Below are positions 44,244 through 54,135 of a DNA stretch of 64,000 nt, in pieces. Position 1 is the first letter of the stretch; each line of letters opens with the position of its first letter. The DNA lies in contig JAMPIQ010000001.1 of the NCBI GenBank assembly GCA_024699855.1, forward strand, positions 6,200,001 to 6,264,000. The letters are read 5' to 3'. Source of the stretch: Aphelenchoides besseyi (Eukaryota > Nematoda > Chromadorea > Rhabditida > Aphelenchoididae). A program made the position numbers and the translations under genes. The notes under the pieces are model-generated. The model saw nothing but the letters and a program-made list of their open reading frames with translations, searched no databases and was not told the DNA's origin.

Positions 44244-45595
44244 ATGCTTCGTTTGTTGTTCTTGTTCAAGGTCGTTGGCCTTCTTTCTCGTATGGCGATG
44301 GCCGGGTGTCAAGTCGATGCGGGAGAGACGACGTGAGTTTCGAGTTTCGTCCCAACTGATTATCCCGTGTTTTCAGCATCGACCTCGGCAAGTGCGACAA
44401 CGGAGCCGTCAAACTCAAATTCAATGGCAGTGAGCTCAAGTTCAACATGCAGTATGATCAGAAGGATTCTGGAAAGTTTGTTTTAAAGCATTGGTGTGAG
44501 ATTATCGTTCTGTTTAGAACAATAAAACTCGTCGTTGGCGGTTGTGACTTCAAGTGCGATTTGGTGTACAGCGCATCAAACCAGAAATCATCTTTGCAGT
44601 TTACATGTAAGGTTTTTCTGATAAGGTAAAAGAGTTTTGTTTTTCAGATCCCAATGCATTTTTCTACTTCCCGGTCCCAGTGAAGGTCAGCAGCAGCGGA
44701 ATCGTCGTTGGAAAGGACTCTGACGCGAAGACGTATCCGTGTGCGTCGTTTAAGTCGGCCAAGAACAATATCGTTGACTTCAAGGTTGAAACGGGCGAGG
44801 AGATCTCGGGTCTCCAAATCAGACTCGTAAGGTTCTGACAATTACACAGAATAGTGGCTTTGATTTCAGGATGGTGCGACTGTCTTCGCTGGAGTTCACG
44901 AAGAATCGCAATGGGGTGTTTCGGGCTGGCGTTTGTGGACTTGCATCGGATGTGGGTAAGTTGGAAGGGGTTTAGTCGAAGTGATCGACTTGTTCAGAGT
45001 TGCACTTTTGCTAATTGTTGTTGTCGGCGGAGGCATCTGGTACTATCGACGCTACAAAAAGAAACGACGCGATGCCGAAGCCGCTCAGCTGGACAAAACG
45101 GTCGACTCGAAGGCAACTGAAAAGTCGGCCACCGGAACTCAAGCATCAGGAAAGAAGGATGGAGACCAGAAAGACGGCGGAAAAAAGGCGGGAACGGATG
45201 CTGTGTTGACGGGTGAAGTGCGAAAAAACGGAGTGAATGCACCGGTAGGAGTCGCAGAACGAAGCTTCTGATCAATTTGCTTTCAGTCGCACGAGAATCC
45301 GCAAGCCGCAAACGTGAACAACGGTGAGTAATTTCAGTAGAAGGAGCATCGACCGTTGCAGATGTGCCGCAAGGAAGTCTTGCGGTTCTCGTTAATGCTC
45401 CAGCGGACCAATTGCAGCCGATTTCGAAGAACATCGCGAACCTGAGACGCAAAGTGAGTTCTTAGACGGAAGTTTACTCTGCCTGTTTATAGTACGTTCG
45501 TCCAAAGCATGACTCAGCTGCAACTGTGAGTTTGGAAGGTCGATTGCTTATTTCCGTCCGTTTTGCAGTTCGAAGGTATTCCGGACATCGTATGA
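44244..45595 (+). CDS. Type I membrane protein with glycine/cysteine ectodomain
   Basis: The start MLRLLFLFKVVGLLSRMAMA is a signal peptide. Exons (about 44244-44331, 44379-44471, 44515-44607, 44649-44829, 44871-44953, 44975-45241, 45286-45318, 45360-45453, 45493-45525, 45569-45595) join in consistent phase. The ectodomain has paired cysteines, VDAGETTIDLGKCDNGAVKL, then VVGGCDFKCDLVYSASN, FYFPVPVKVSSSGIVVGKD and a W-R-L-W-T-C-I-G end. A membrane segment follows (FRVALLLIVVVGGGIWYY) with a stop-transfer K-K-K-R-R. The cytoplasmic tail is Lys/Gly/Asp-rich (KKDGDQKDGGKKAGTD) and ends FEGIPDIV. The acidic final residues resemble a C-terminal PDZ ligand. About 290 residues. No family recognised; the short final exons are the weakest part. 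It lies directly 3' of the retrotransposon. Confidence 0.65.
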
Positions 45596-46765
45596 AGTGC
45601 TTGACGTCGTCGGTCCGCATTTCAACCGTTTCTTTCACTGATCGCTGCCATTCAATCATTTGTTTCCCGTTCTTTTTTCTGTCGTTTTACCGCGAAATAA
45701 ACAAAAACTTCTTGTGAACGAGTAGAAGTCGATGAAACAATCTCCTGAAGTTGACTCTAAATGACGAGTAAACGTAGTATCTTCAGACGTCATTCGACAC
45801 CTAGAGGTTTTGATGGGAACAACGCATCTTTTTATTAACAACTTTATATACACAAGTGAATCAGTGGTGCCCCTCCTTGAGGTGCCTCCCTTCCAATTCA
45901 GCAAAAACGATCGATGTCGTCTATTCAAATAATACACGCTCAACTTCCGAAACATATTCTTTTATCTCAAAAATTAATCATCTACTCTTGCGATACCAAA
46001 CACAATAGACAGACTCCAGACAACTATCAAACCTATCTATCAAGAATTTCGCTTGCTCTCAAATTATCACTACATCTCTTCACTCTTCCAATTCTCATTC
46101 AAAACCAATAACGTATTACAACTACGAGCTAATTTGCTAACGACCAAACCCAAAACCTCTTCATCGGCTGGCATTCAAATCTTCTTTCTACAGAATCGAA
46201 TGTCAAAACCCGTAGCACAAATCTAATGGTTATTGGCAGCATCAAAACAGCGACTTTGGACTCTTTCAATTCCGATAACATTTCGTTTTAACCAACCAAA
46301 AACAACCTTCTTCTACTAATTACCAACCCATTTGTCAATGAATGGCGATCACAACTGATTAAACCAACTATCACCAATCTCTTTTTGTTTCATTCTCAAC
46401 GAAACATTCTAATAGGCACGTTTATCTCAACTCAACATATCAACTAACCAATCTCGTTCGTTCATCATCTTTGTTGGGTCTTGCATCTAAACTCACGGTT
46501 ACAGCGATGCAAAACCATTAAATTAGAAATCATATCCATCGACTATCACAATCTTTTTATCCACCAAAGCAATGTCCATTTCCAACTTTTCACATTACCA
46601 GCCTTCCAGCACTTTAGTTCGAGTCTTCCAAATTCACAATACAACATTCGATTTTTCTTAACAATTGGGAACACTTAGATCACACAACTTTCCATTGATC
46701 GCACTCGAACAATAATCTTGAATGAAAAGCTTTAGTCTTTGTCGTTGTCAACTTCTAATACCACA
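45596..46765. other. Intergenic, G-poor on the plus strand
   Basis: No gene is recognised. From about 45950 to 46700 the plus strand is strikingly short of G compared with C, in runs such as CAACTATCAAACCTATCTAT. This might reflect transcription-linked skew, an old long intron or a degenerate repeat. The direct repeat copy B starts at 46766. Confidence 0.5.
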
Positions 46766-47718
46766 CGATCAACGACTATGACAACCGTATCTTGACAAGC
46801 CTGCAAAACTGATTGCTATTTCCATGTGAAAATCAAGCCTCAGCTTGCAACAAGATTTAACCATCTAATCACATCTCTGACGTTAATCCCAACCGCATTT
46901 CCAACTAAGCCAAAAGAAAACGATATCATCAGCTTTGTGAGTTGCCCATCACAACACAACCTGTAAATGAATACAACAGAAAGTTGCATTAATCAATGAG
47001 TATCTACAAGTTATAAGTCAAATGTTCTGAAGAATCAACAAGCTACCATCGATATGGCGACACGATTTTGTCGAGAATTGATAGACTACATAAGACAAGA
47101 TCATGAAAAGTGACGTTGATAGAATTGATAGAAAACAAATCAGCAACCGTACACCTTCTTAAACCCGTTTCCAAGCGAACATAAAATCTTCTTCGCGATT
47201 CAGTGACGAAATCAACACGGTTTACAAGGTCTTTGAATTAACCAAATTAGAGCTCCAACAAACAGAAACCAAGAGACAGTTGTTCAAGTTTCGGTGAGTC
47301 GTTTTTCAAAACCAGCAATTTCAGATATTCGGTTAAACTATTAACTCCAACCTTTTCCACTCCGCTAATATCCGTTGAAGTAATAGTCATGCCACTAAAA
47401 CATTTTCATGCTCTGTAAAACATATTTTTTTAATTTTGAAGTTACAAAGCAGTCTGTTCTGCGAGAGTAGAAATCGACTTTCAACACAGCTATTGATCTT
47501 AACATTTGCAAGTTCCCGATGTCAAAATCGGATCTAAATTCCACAGTCGTTAATTGGCCTCAACGATCACAGCGTTCGGTTTTTCTGGATTCGTCGGCTC
47601 ACAGTCTTGTTCTATTGACTGCTTTTAGTGGTGATGTTTGGCCTTTCCAGTTAATGGATTGGTGTACTCTCTCAGACGACATCGCAAATAATTTCCGTTC
47701 AAAGTTCAAATCTACGAC
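46766..47718. repeat. Direct repeat, copy B
   Basis: It is identical to 1-953 except for T in place of C at 47663. Here the short plus-strand frame starting at 47519 continues past the repeat end to 47908 (129 codons), whereas copy A hits a stop soon after divergence. So if either frame were coding, copy B would be the fuller one. No domain is recognised on either strand. There is no inverted repeat at the ends. Confidence 0.95.
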
Positions 47719-49361
47719 TTTTGCAACGTCTGAAATTCGATGTCTAGCTTCCTTTTTGATCCAAAGCATTTCGTTTGATTGTCGTCGATGTTTTTGGAAA
47801 ACGCTCTTACTTACTTGTTTTCGACTTTGCGTCGAATTTGTGCGTTCGACCACTACGTTATTTTGGTCGGAAGGCTCAATTGCTTTTCAGTTGATCGACG
47901 CCATTTGATCGGCGGTTTTTGACTGCTAATTTCTGCGTCTTTTTCTTGTCATCAGTTTATTTTCATACAAATGCGATTGAATTGCTAAGTGCGCGAAGTT
48001 AAGGCAAGAAAGTTGCGAAAAAATCTGCTCATGGATTAAAAGTGCTTGTAGAATCTAGACTCGTTGAATGTCTTAAAGATCTAAAACGTGATTTTTGCTT
48101 CAAAATGTTGCACGAAATTAATTTGACTAGTCTAACGAACTTGTAATAAAACAACAATCAACTAATAAATGACCGAACAACAATGAAAAGAATAAACGAA
48201 CTTAAGAGCGATTCCAAAATGGTTATGAAAATATTGCTTAACGAACTTTTACAATAACCACCCTAACAAACTAAACATAGAAACGAAGACGTCAAAGATT
48301 CGGTCAGCGGAAGGTCAATCTGACGGTTATTAGTTTGAAACTAAGGGTTATCAGCTCAATAAAATACACCACATGTAAGAATGTAACTATTATGAAGATG
48401 ACATGTAAGAACCACAAGATTCAATGTTAATGAACTTGAGAACTAAGGCCAAGAGATTAGATATTCAACAAAAGATGTCGAATAGCAACTATAATCAGTA
48501 AGTATAATAAGTGTAAGTATAAGGTATACCTACAAAACATAGCATATTAAACATCATCAGACAATGCCAAAGTGTAATGAAGACCTCAGGAAACGGGAAG
48601 AGTTTCGAAATTTTTAAACGATTCAGATAAAAACCGCACGTTTGTTGAGTAAAAATAAATTGCAAACACGAAGAAATATAGGATAACAACAAGCTTAACA
48701 AGTGCATTTGACATTTAAAACTTCAATCAATAAACTTTCGGAAATAAACGACCATCAAGTTGATATGGCAATTCGTGTTCCCCAGTTTGGCTACAAACTA
48801 ATTTGATCGTATATGTTACTGTAATTTTGTAAAATCCTCGATTTCGCAAAATCACCGTAACAAAACAACTTCAAAATTAATGTAAAACAACATTAACTTC
48901 TACAATAAAGACCTTAACCGAATTAAAACAGTGGGACGGAATGAAGTTGACAACACAAGCGATCTACTCATCAGTTTGATCTGATAAAGATCAGTCTTAC
49001 AGAAATTACACGCACAAGGAAATTCCTTCATACAGAATACTTCTAAAAGAAATGCGAACTGTTTGTTTCGAACCTCAAAAACAAGTGACCATTTAGATCT
49101 ACCAATCTAGCGAGGAGTTCGGAACGGAATTGGGTGTAAGGACGACAAAGAATACACAAACTGAAATGAAAAGTTATGATAAAGAACGCGCCTAAAACAC
49201 ATTAATGAACTATATATCTGCGGTAATAACGGAAACAAGTGCTCATAAACACAAATAAAATAATGGAAAATTACACTTACGAAATAGTTCTGTTTAGCTT
49301 TGAGTACGTTTACTTACGGAACAAAAATGATTACAAACAAGGAGATTAACGTTCGATTTTG
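47719..49361. other. Intergenic, no gene recognised
   Basis: A+T-rich sequence with no supported exon. Short frames on both strands have no domain and no splice-consistent partners. No tandem array or inverted repeat larger than about 15 bases was noticed. Confidence 0.45.
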
Positions 49362-50153
49362 TTAGAACATTTTGAATAGCGAGGACAGCGTGGTGCAAAG
49401 GTAACACGTCTGCACAGAGTTCGGTGTGTCAACTACGTTAAAATTGATCTCATTGATTCCAATTGTGCTCATTACTTTTCGAATCATCTCTTTTTGCTCA
49501 TCATTAATTTCACTTCCCATTGAATCGTAAAAGTCGGATTCGCCGTTTCCATAAACGATGGCTAATGTCCAGTGATTATTATTCACAAAGATCGGAAACA
49601 CGATCATATTCCATTGGTCATTGAACTCAGGGTAAAACAATTTTTGCCAGTCGCTTGGAAACCCGTAATTCGGATACCAAATGTCTATCTCAATTATCAT
49701 AACATTGTCGTTAATCTTTGGCAATTCATTGATCAAGTAATTAAAAATCACAGTGTCGCTTAACCAACTTCTATTACCGCTGTAATATCTTAGGCACTGT
49801 AATTCTTTATGGGTCAAAGTTGCTAATCGAAGTTCCAGTGGACTTTGTTCATCATGTGCGTTGTTTATTTCCTCAAAGTGTGCAATCATGGCTTGTACAT
49901 TGACTGAACAGTTTTCTTGTACTGTACCGCTATTTTGACTTATTTTTTGCTCATTGCTTTCAACTTGTCGTATTATATCGCATAATCGTTTTCCAATCTC
50001 GTTGCTTTCATTCCCGTTAATTTCGATTTCATTATTATCATTACTATTCGACGGACCGCAGTCCTCACTTTTACTCGTGTTTTTCAAATTCAGTGAACCG
50101 CGGTTCAAGTTTTTGCGTTTTGGCGGGCGCCCCCGCTTGCACTCGTTTACCAT
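49362..50153 (-). CDS. Ulp1/C48-type cysteine protease-like protein, probably truncated
   Basis: The ATG at 50153 follows a TTTTCAG acceptor and gives an AT-hook-like basic motif (CKRGRPPKRKN), a charged linker, then a protease-like domain. IIEIDIWYPNY precedes IVFPIFVNNNHWTLAIVYGN, which supplies the catalytic H-W, and FYDSMGSEI supplies the aspartate. The expected Q-x-x-x-x-D-C-G oxyanion and nucleophile block is not clean: the frame reads TPNSVQTCYLCTTLSSLFKM and stops at 49362, some 30-40 residues short of family length. The last stretch overlaps a tRNA-like D-arm sequence on the plus strand, so the tail may be replaced by an insertion. Ulp1-type proteases cleave SUMO, and similar domains also travel with DNA transposons. 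Activity here is doubtful. Confidence 0.55.
   Translation of the reverse strand: MVNECKRGRPPKRKNLNRGSLNLKNTSKSEDCGPSNSNDNNEIEINGNESNEIGKRLCDIIRQVESNEQKISQNSGTVQENCSVNVQAMIAHFEEINNAHDEQSPLELRLATLTHKELQCLRYYSGNRSWLSDTVIFNYLINELPKINDNVMIIEIDIWYPNYGFPSDWQKLFYPEFNDQWNMIVFPIFVNNNHWTLAIVYGNGESDFYDSMGSEINDEQKEMIRKVMSTIGINEINFNVVDTPNSVQTCYLCTTLSSLFKMF
49379..49415 (+). other. tRNA-like 5' half (box A)
   Basis: TGGTGCAAAGG at 49391 fits the RNA polymerase III box A consensus exactly, and GTGC...ACAC around it forms a D-arm-like stem, followed by GTCTG as in tRNA-Trp. No matching anticodon stem or box B follows. It may be a tRNA or SINE relic, or chance. Confidence 0.35.
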
Positions 50154-50625
50154 ATTTTGATAGCTGAAAACAATATAAAAGTAAATGATAAAGGACCAAT
50201 CAATTGAGGCGAACAGTATCATGACATCAAATAAATTGAAAATAGCGCGTAAAAACAAAAAAGAAAAGCAATGGATTTAGATTTCAACAAACAAAGATCA
50301 AGAATCGAGGAAAATCGAGGCAAAAGAATAGAATAATAACCTTTGAAAAGTAATTCTGTTTGTTCTTTACTCTTTACCATTTCTGATTCTGTTTTAAACC
50401 TTCAAATTGAAATCAACTAATCGAATAATGTCTGTTAATGTTTCGATACATTGCAAAATTACAAACGTCCATAGTAACAGAATCGATATTTCGTTTATTT
50501 TATCAATTTCTGTTGAGCAAAACTACTTGTTTGTTTATACAAAGTTGTCAATCGTAAATAATATAATTGGTTTATTTTCACCAACATAATAACAACTCAA
50601 ACAATTCAAACACAACAAAGAAAAC

Positions 50626-53388
50626 TTAGATATAAGATTTACGCTTGCGGCGAATTGGTGCAGGTGATTCCGTCGTTTCAGACCACTTGACTCGTTCCCA
50701 TTTTGATGGAGGTTTCGGCGGTTCAATAAGGATACTCGATTTATCGTCATCCAAAACGTAAATATACTCTGGACTCTCGACCTTCATGGCAACGTATTTG
50801 TCTAAAAATACAATGATTATTAGCTCGTTATTACAACTTACTATCTTTAATAGCCTTGATTCCAACGACTCGTAATTGTTTGTTTGTTGCCAAATCGCTC
50901 ATATCATCCTTATCATGGAGTTCGTGCCAAACAACAAACAGATATGCACAGTTTCCATTTTGATCGCCCACAGAGAATCTTGCTGTTCGCATGCCAACAT
51001 CCTCATTTTCATCGACGATATGGTTGAGTTCTGGTTTTCCAATGATCAAAACACGAACAACTACAGGGTGTCTCTCCACAAACTGACGATTTCAAACGCT
51101 CACTAAAAATCCATTTCTTAACCGATTCTCATGCAATTTTTTTTAATCGATAGAAAAAAAGCGGAATCTTTGTTCAGCATCTCGAAATTTGCCAAATTCG
51201 ACGGCACAACCGAGAAATTTGCATACTGGCAAAATGCGTCAATTTTTCCAAAAATTTGCACACAGTTAAGGGAATGCGTGTGGTCTTTTCTTTTTTTCAA
51301 CATTTTTATCGTTCAAAGTTCGACGTGTTTTCCTCCATTTTCAATCACTTTTTGGAGACGACGAGCGTAACCGTCGATTGAACGATCAATGAATTCTTGA
51401 CTCAAATTTGCAAACTCAACTTCAATTCGAGCTTCCAACTCATCGAGATTTTCGGGTACGGTGCGGCACACGCGTTCTTTGATGTAACCCCATAAAAAAA
51501 GTCGCACGGAGTGAGATCAGGACTGTATGGTGGCCATGGATAAGGAGCAATCAATTCACCACCGCCGCGGCCCATCCATCGTCCAGGAAAGTTTTCGTTT
51601 AGCCATTGTCGCACGCGAATTGTGAAATGAGGTGGTGCACCGTCGTGCATGAATGTGACAAACTCTTCGAGAGTAGTGGCTTGAAGCGACGGAAACACAC
51701 GATTTTGCAACATTTGAAGATACGAATCTCCGGTGATGTTTTCGCGTGTAAAAAACGGACCAATGACGCCAATTTTTCCAATTGCTGCCCATACGGTTAA
51801 TCTTGGGGAATGAAGGGGCTTTTCGCGATGCCTGGCATTGAAAGATTTTTTGAGTTTTTGTTTTCTCATACCATTTTGTATTGGTATCATTCCAGTAACG
51901 AAAATTGTGGTGATTAACATCACCATTAATCGAAAAATGAGCTTCGTCAGAGAAAACCACACTTGAAAGAAATTCGGGCGAATTTTGGATAAGCGTCAAT
52001 TGAGATTGAGCAAAAGAACGTCGAGTCAAGCAATGCTCAGGTTTCATTTCATGAATCAAATTCATTTTGTAGGGGTGATGATTTTCGTTCTGAATTCACG
52101 TTTCATTAACGATTTGAACAAAAAAGGAAATTTGCCTTCAAAATTCGGTGGACTGTTGACCTTGACGGTGTTGTTTCAAGATTTGCAAGCGACCGAACTG
52201 ATTGATTCGGATCAGCAGCAATCAAACGAAGAACTTCGGCCACAACTTCAGGTGTTTGGGCCGTTCTGAGAAAGCAAATGAGTGAAGAAACAAAATTGCA
52301 AGAAACTTCTCATGAATTCGTTGTTTTTTTTGTTGCAATGTCCTCGTTCCAAAAACTTATCAAACCAAATCGAAAAATTCGAAGTGCTAGGAACAGGAGC
52401 ACGTTGATTCAATCCGTAATGTCGTCTAAATGCTCGTATGACCATGACCGGACTTCTTGTCTTCGCATATTCGATAACACAGAACGCCTTTTGTTCGGCA
52501 GACCAACTCATGTTTTTGAAAAAAAGAAAAGACCACACGCATTCCCTTAACTGTGTGCAAATTTTTGGAAAAATTGACGCATTTTGCCAGTATGCAAATT
52601 TCTCGGTTGTGCCGTCGAATTTGGCAAATTTCGAGATGCTGAACAAAGATTCCGCTTTTTTTCTATCGATTAAAAAAAATTGCATGAGAATCGGTTAAGA
52701 AATGGATTTTTAGTGAGCGTTTGAAATCGTCAGTTTGTGGAGAGACACCCTGTAAATCAAACAATAAGATTTTAATAAAACTTTAAGACCTACCGACTTC
52801 AGTATCCTCATTTTTCAACTGCGAAATGTCACGCCAAAACGGTGGAAAGTCATTTTTTGGAGGAAATTCAACAATCGGTGGTGGCGATGCTAAAACTTTG
52901 CATGTAGAGCGACTGTTCGTTGAAAATTCGAAGTCGGGTATCGAATTATCCAGAAACATTGACTTTTCTTCCTCGTACTTCTTCTTGATCATCAAGTTCG
53001 TCAAGCAAACAGTCTAAATGAAAATTTTACTTCTAATAACAGATTACAATTTTACCGCTTCGATTCGAAGTTCATCTGAGAACTTTTTCATTTGGTCCTT
53101 CCAGACCAAAAGTCGATATGCTTCTTTTTCATTCGCCACGAAAACTCGAATAAGCGCCGAGTTTGGGGTTTGAATGACAGTCGACTTTCCAACAACCTTC
53201 ACTATCAAAGTACTGAAAATTCGCAAAAATTGCCTTTTTTACTTAACGTTGTCTTACCTATTCGGAGGCATAAATTTCCCAATCAGCCATTGATCAATTT
53301 CCTGACGTGGAGTGAACGCCTTCGATTCCGTTTGACTCTTCTTTTTCGGAGTAACTCGAGTGTTTTCCAAAGCGAACATACGTTGCAT
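50626..53388 (-). CDS. Duplicated OB-like domain protein with a transposon in intron 3
   Basis: Exons about 53388-53258, 53212-53059, 53014-52792, 51061-50841 and 50801-50626 join in consistent phase to about 300 residues. Start MQRMFALENTRVTPKKKSQT, a basic leader, then two related halves. Half 1: TLIVKVVGKSTVIQTPNSAL, then ALIRVFVANEKEAYRLLVWK. Half 2: VRVLIIGKPELNHI, then RFSVGDQNGNCAYLFVVWHE. Each has the alternation of short strands ending in A-Y-L/R-x-x-V-W that suggests a beta-barrel, perhaps an OB fold, but I recognise no family. The tail is Pro/basic (PIRRKRKSYI). Intron 3 (normally some 45 bases) carries a 1.7-kb mariner-type element whose TA target duplication contains the T-A of the intron's own TAG acceptor. 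The acceptor dinucleotide remains after insertion. Confidence 0.6.
51064..52752 (-). mobile_element. Tc1/mariner-type DD41D transposon with long inverted repeats
   Basis: The element is 1689 bp, flanked by TA on both sides (51062-51063 and 52753-52754). Terminal inverted repeats of 237 bp (51064-51300 and 52516-52752) start CAGGGTGTCTCTCCACAAAC and appear identical over their full length. Inside is a broken transposase gene on the minus strand. Perfect long repeats indicate a recent insertion or repair between the ends. TA duplication and DDE motifs place it in the IS630-Tc1-mariner superfamily. Confidence 0.95.
51313..52511 (-). pseudogene. Mariner-type transposase, multiple frame breaks
   Basis: ATG at 52511 (MSWSAEQKAFCVIEYAKT) opens a helix-turn-helix domain (VIRAFRRHYG). 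A second DNA-binding helix pair follows in another frame (STVHRILKANF, near 52140). The catalytic parts are VVFSDEAHFSINGDVNHHNF (first D), FVTFMHDGAPPHFTIRVRQW (second D) and PPYSPDLTPCDFF (third D). I count 41 residues between the second and third D, so DD41D. The C-terminus is GYIKERVCRTVPENLDELEA to ENGGKHVEL, stopping at 51313. At least four frame changes divide it, mostly at A or T runs, so no active enzyme can be made from this copy as read. Confidence 0.88.
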
Positions 53389-54135
53389 CGACAATGTTAA
53401 TTAGCAGTCGTTTTTACTTCAACCAATAGCTTCTCGAATTTGAACAACGAAATCGCAGATTAAAAAGTAAACGGAAGAATCGTTTCATGAACTTGTAACG
53501 ATGAGCCGCAGCTCGAAAAGAACGATCAGCCGCAGCTCGAAAAGAACGATGAGCCGCTGCATCGAAAAGTTGAATGCGAAATGCCATTGAGAAGGAGCAA
53601 TTTTAAAGAAACCAAATTGTCCGTCGTATGGAAAAGCGGGTGCAATGCGAATGTTCGATCGAATGGCCGACAAACCGAAAACCGCTAAGAAAACGAACAG
53701 ACGTGTTTTTGTAAACAATCGCCGATCGAACTCAAACGATTGCAAAGGGAACGCCTTCGAATCGAATTGACCGCCACACAAAGAAGTCTAATCTTGAAGT
53801 CATGATTTGAACCACTAATGCGAATGAAGCGAAAATTGAAAATACAATCTTGTCTTAAAGTTTTATTGCAAATTCAAATCGAATAACGACATCGCATTTC
53901 TAATACCAAAAAGCAAAAGCTAATTCGAAAACTCAACGCGGAACCGAACTCTCGCTCAACGCACCGCAAATCAACAAAATCTACCGAGCCGTTTTCGAGA
54001 TCTCAGCCCGATGACATCCCCAACCCAAATACTAATAAAAAGATTTGTGTATCGTTTTAAGGTTGAAATTCTACCAGTTAGTCCAATACTTTACGTTTAT
54101 TTCCAACTTTGTTACAACAATAAAACTTAAGAATA
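53389..54135. other. Spacer with a short tandem repeat and an unexplained open frame
   Basis: A minus-strand frame (53781-53485, 98 codons) contains a hydrophobic stretch (LFVFLAVFGLSAI) and ends in repeats of LIVLFELR. It has no recognised domain and may be chance, or a fragment of a membrane protein exon. The repeats come from a tandem 24-bp unit. The remainder shows nothing. Confidence 0.4.
53497..53569. repeat. 24-bp tandem repeat, three units
   Basis: The unit AACGATGAGCCGCAGCTCGA-AAAG repeats three times with few changes (53497, 53521, 53545). The third unit has one inserted base and a CTGCATCG variant. In the minus-strand frame, units one and two translate as repeats of L-I-V-L-F-E-L-R. 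Confidence 0.8.

Noticed and set aside
51131..52685. Identical 60-80-codon frames inside both mariner inverted repeats
   Set aside because: They are identical only because the repeats are; the real transposase start is at 52511, just inside the right-hand repeat boundary.
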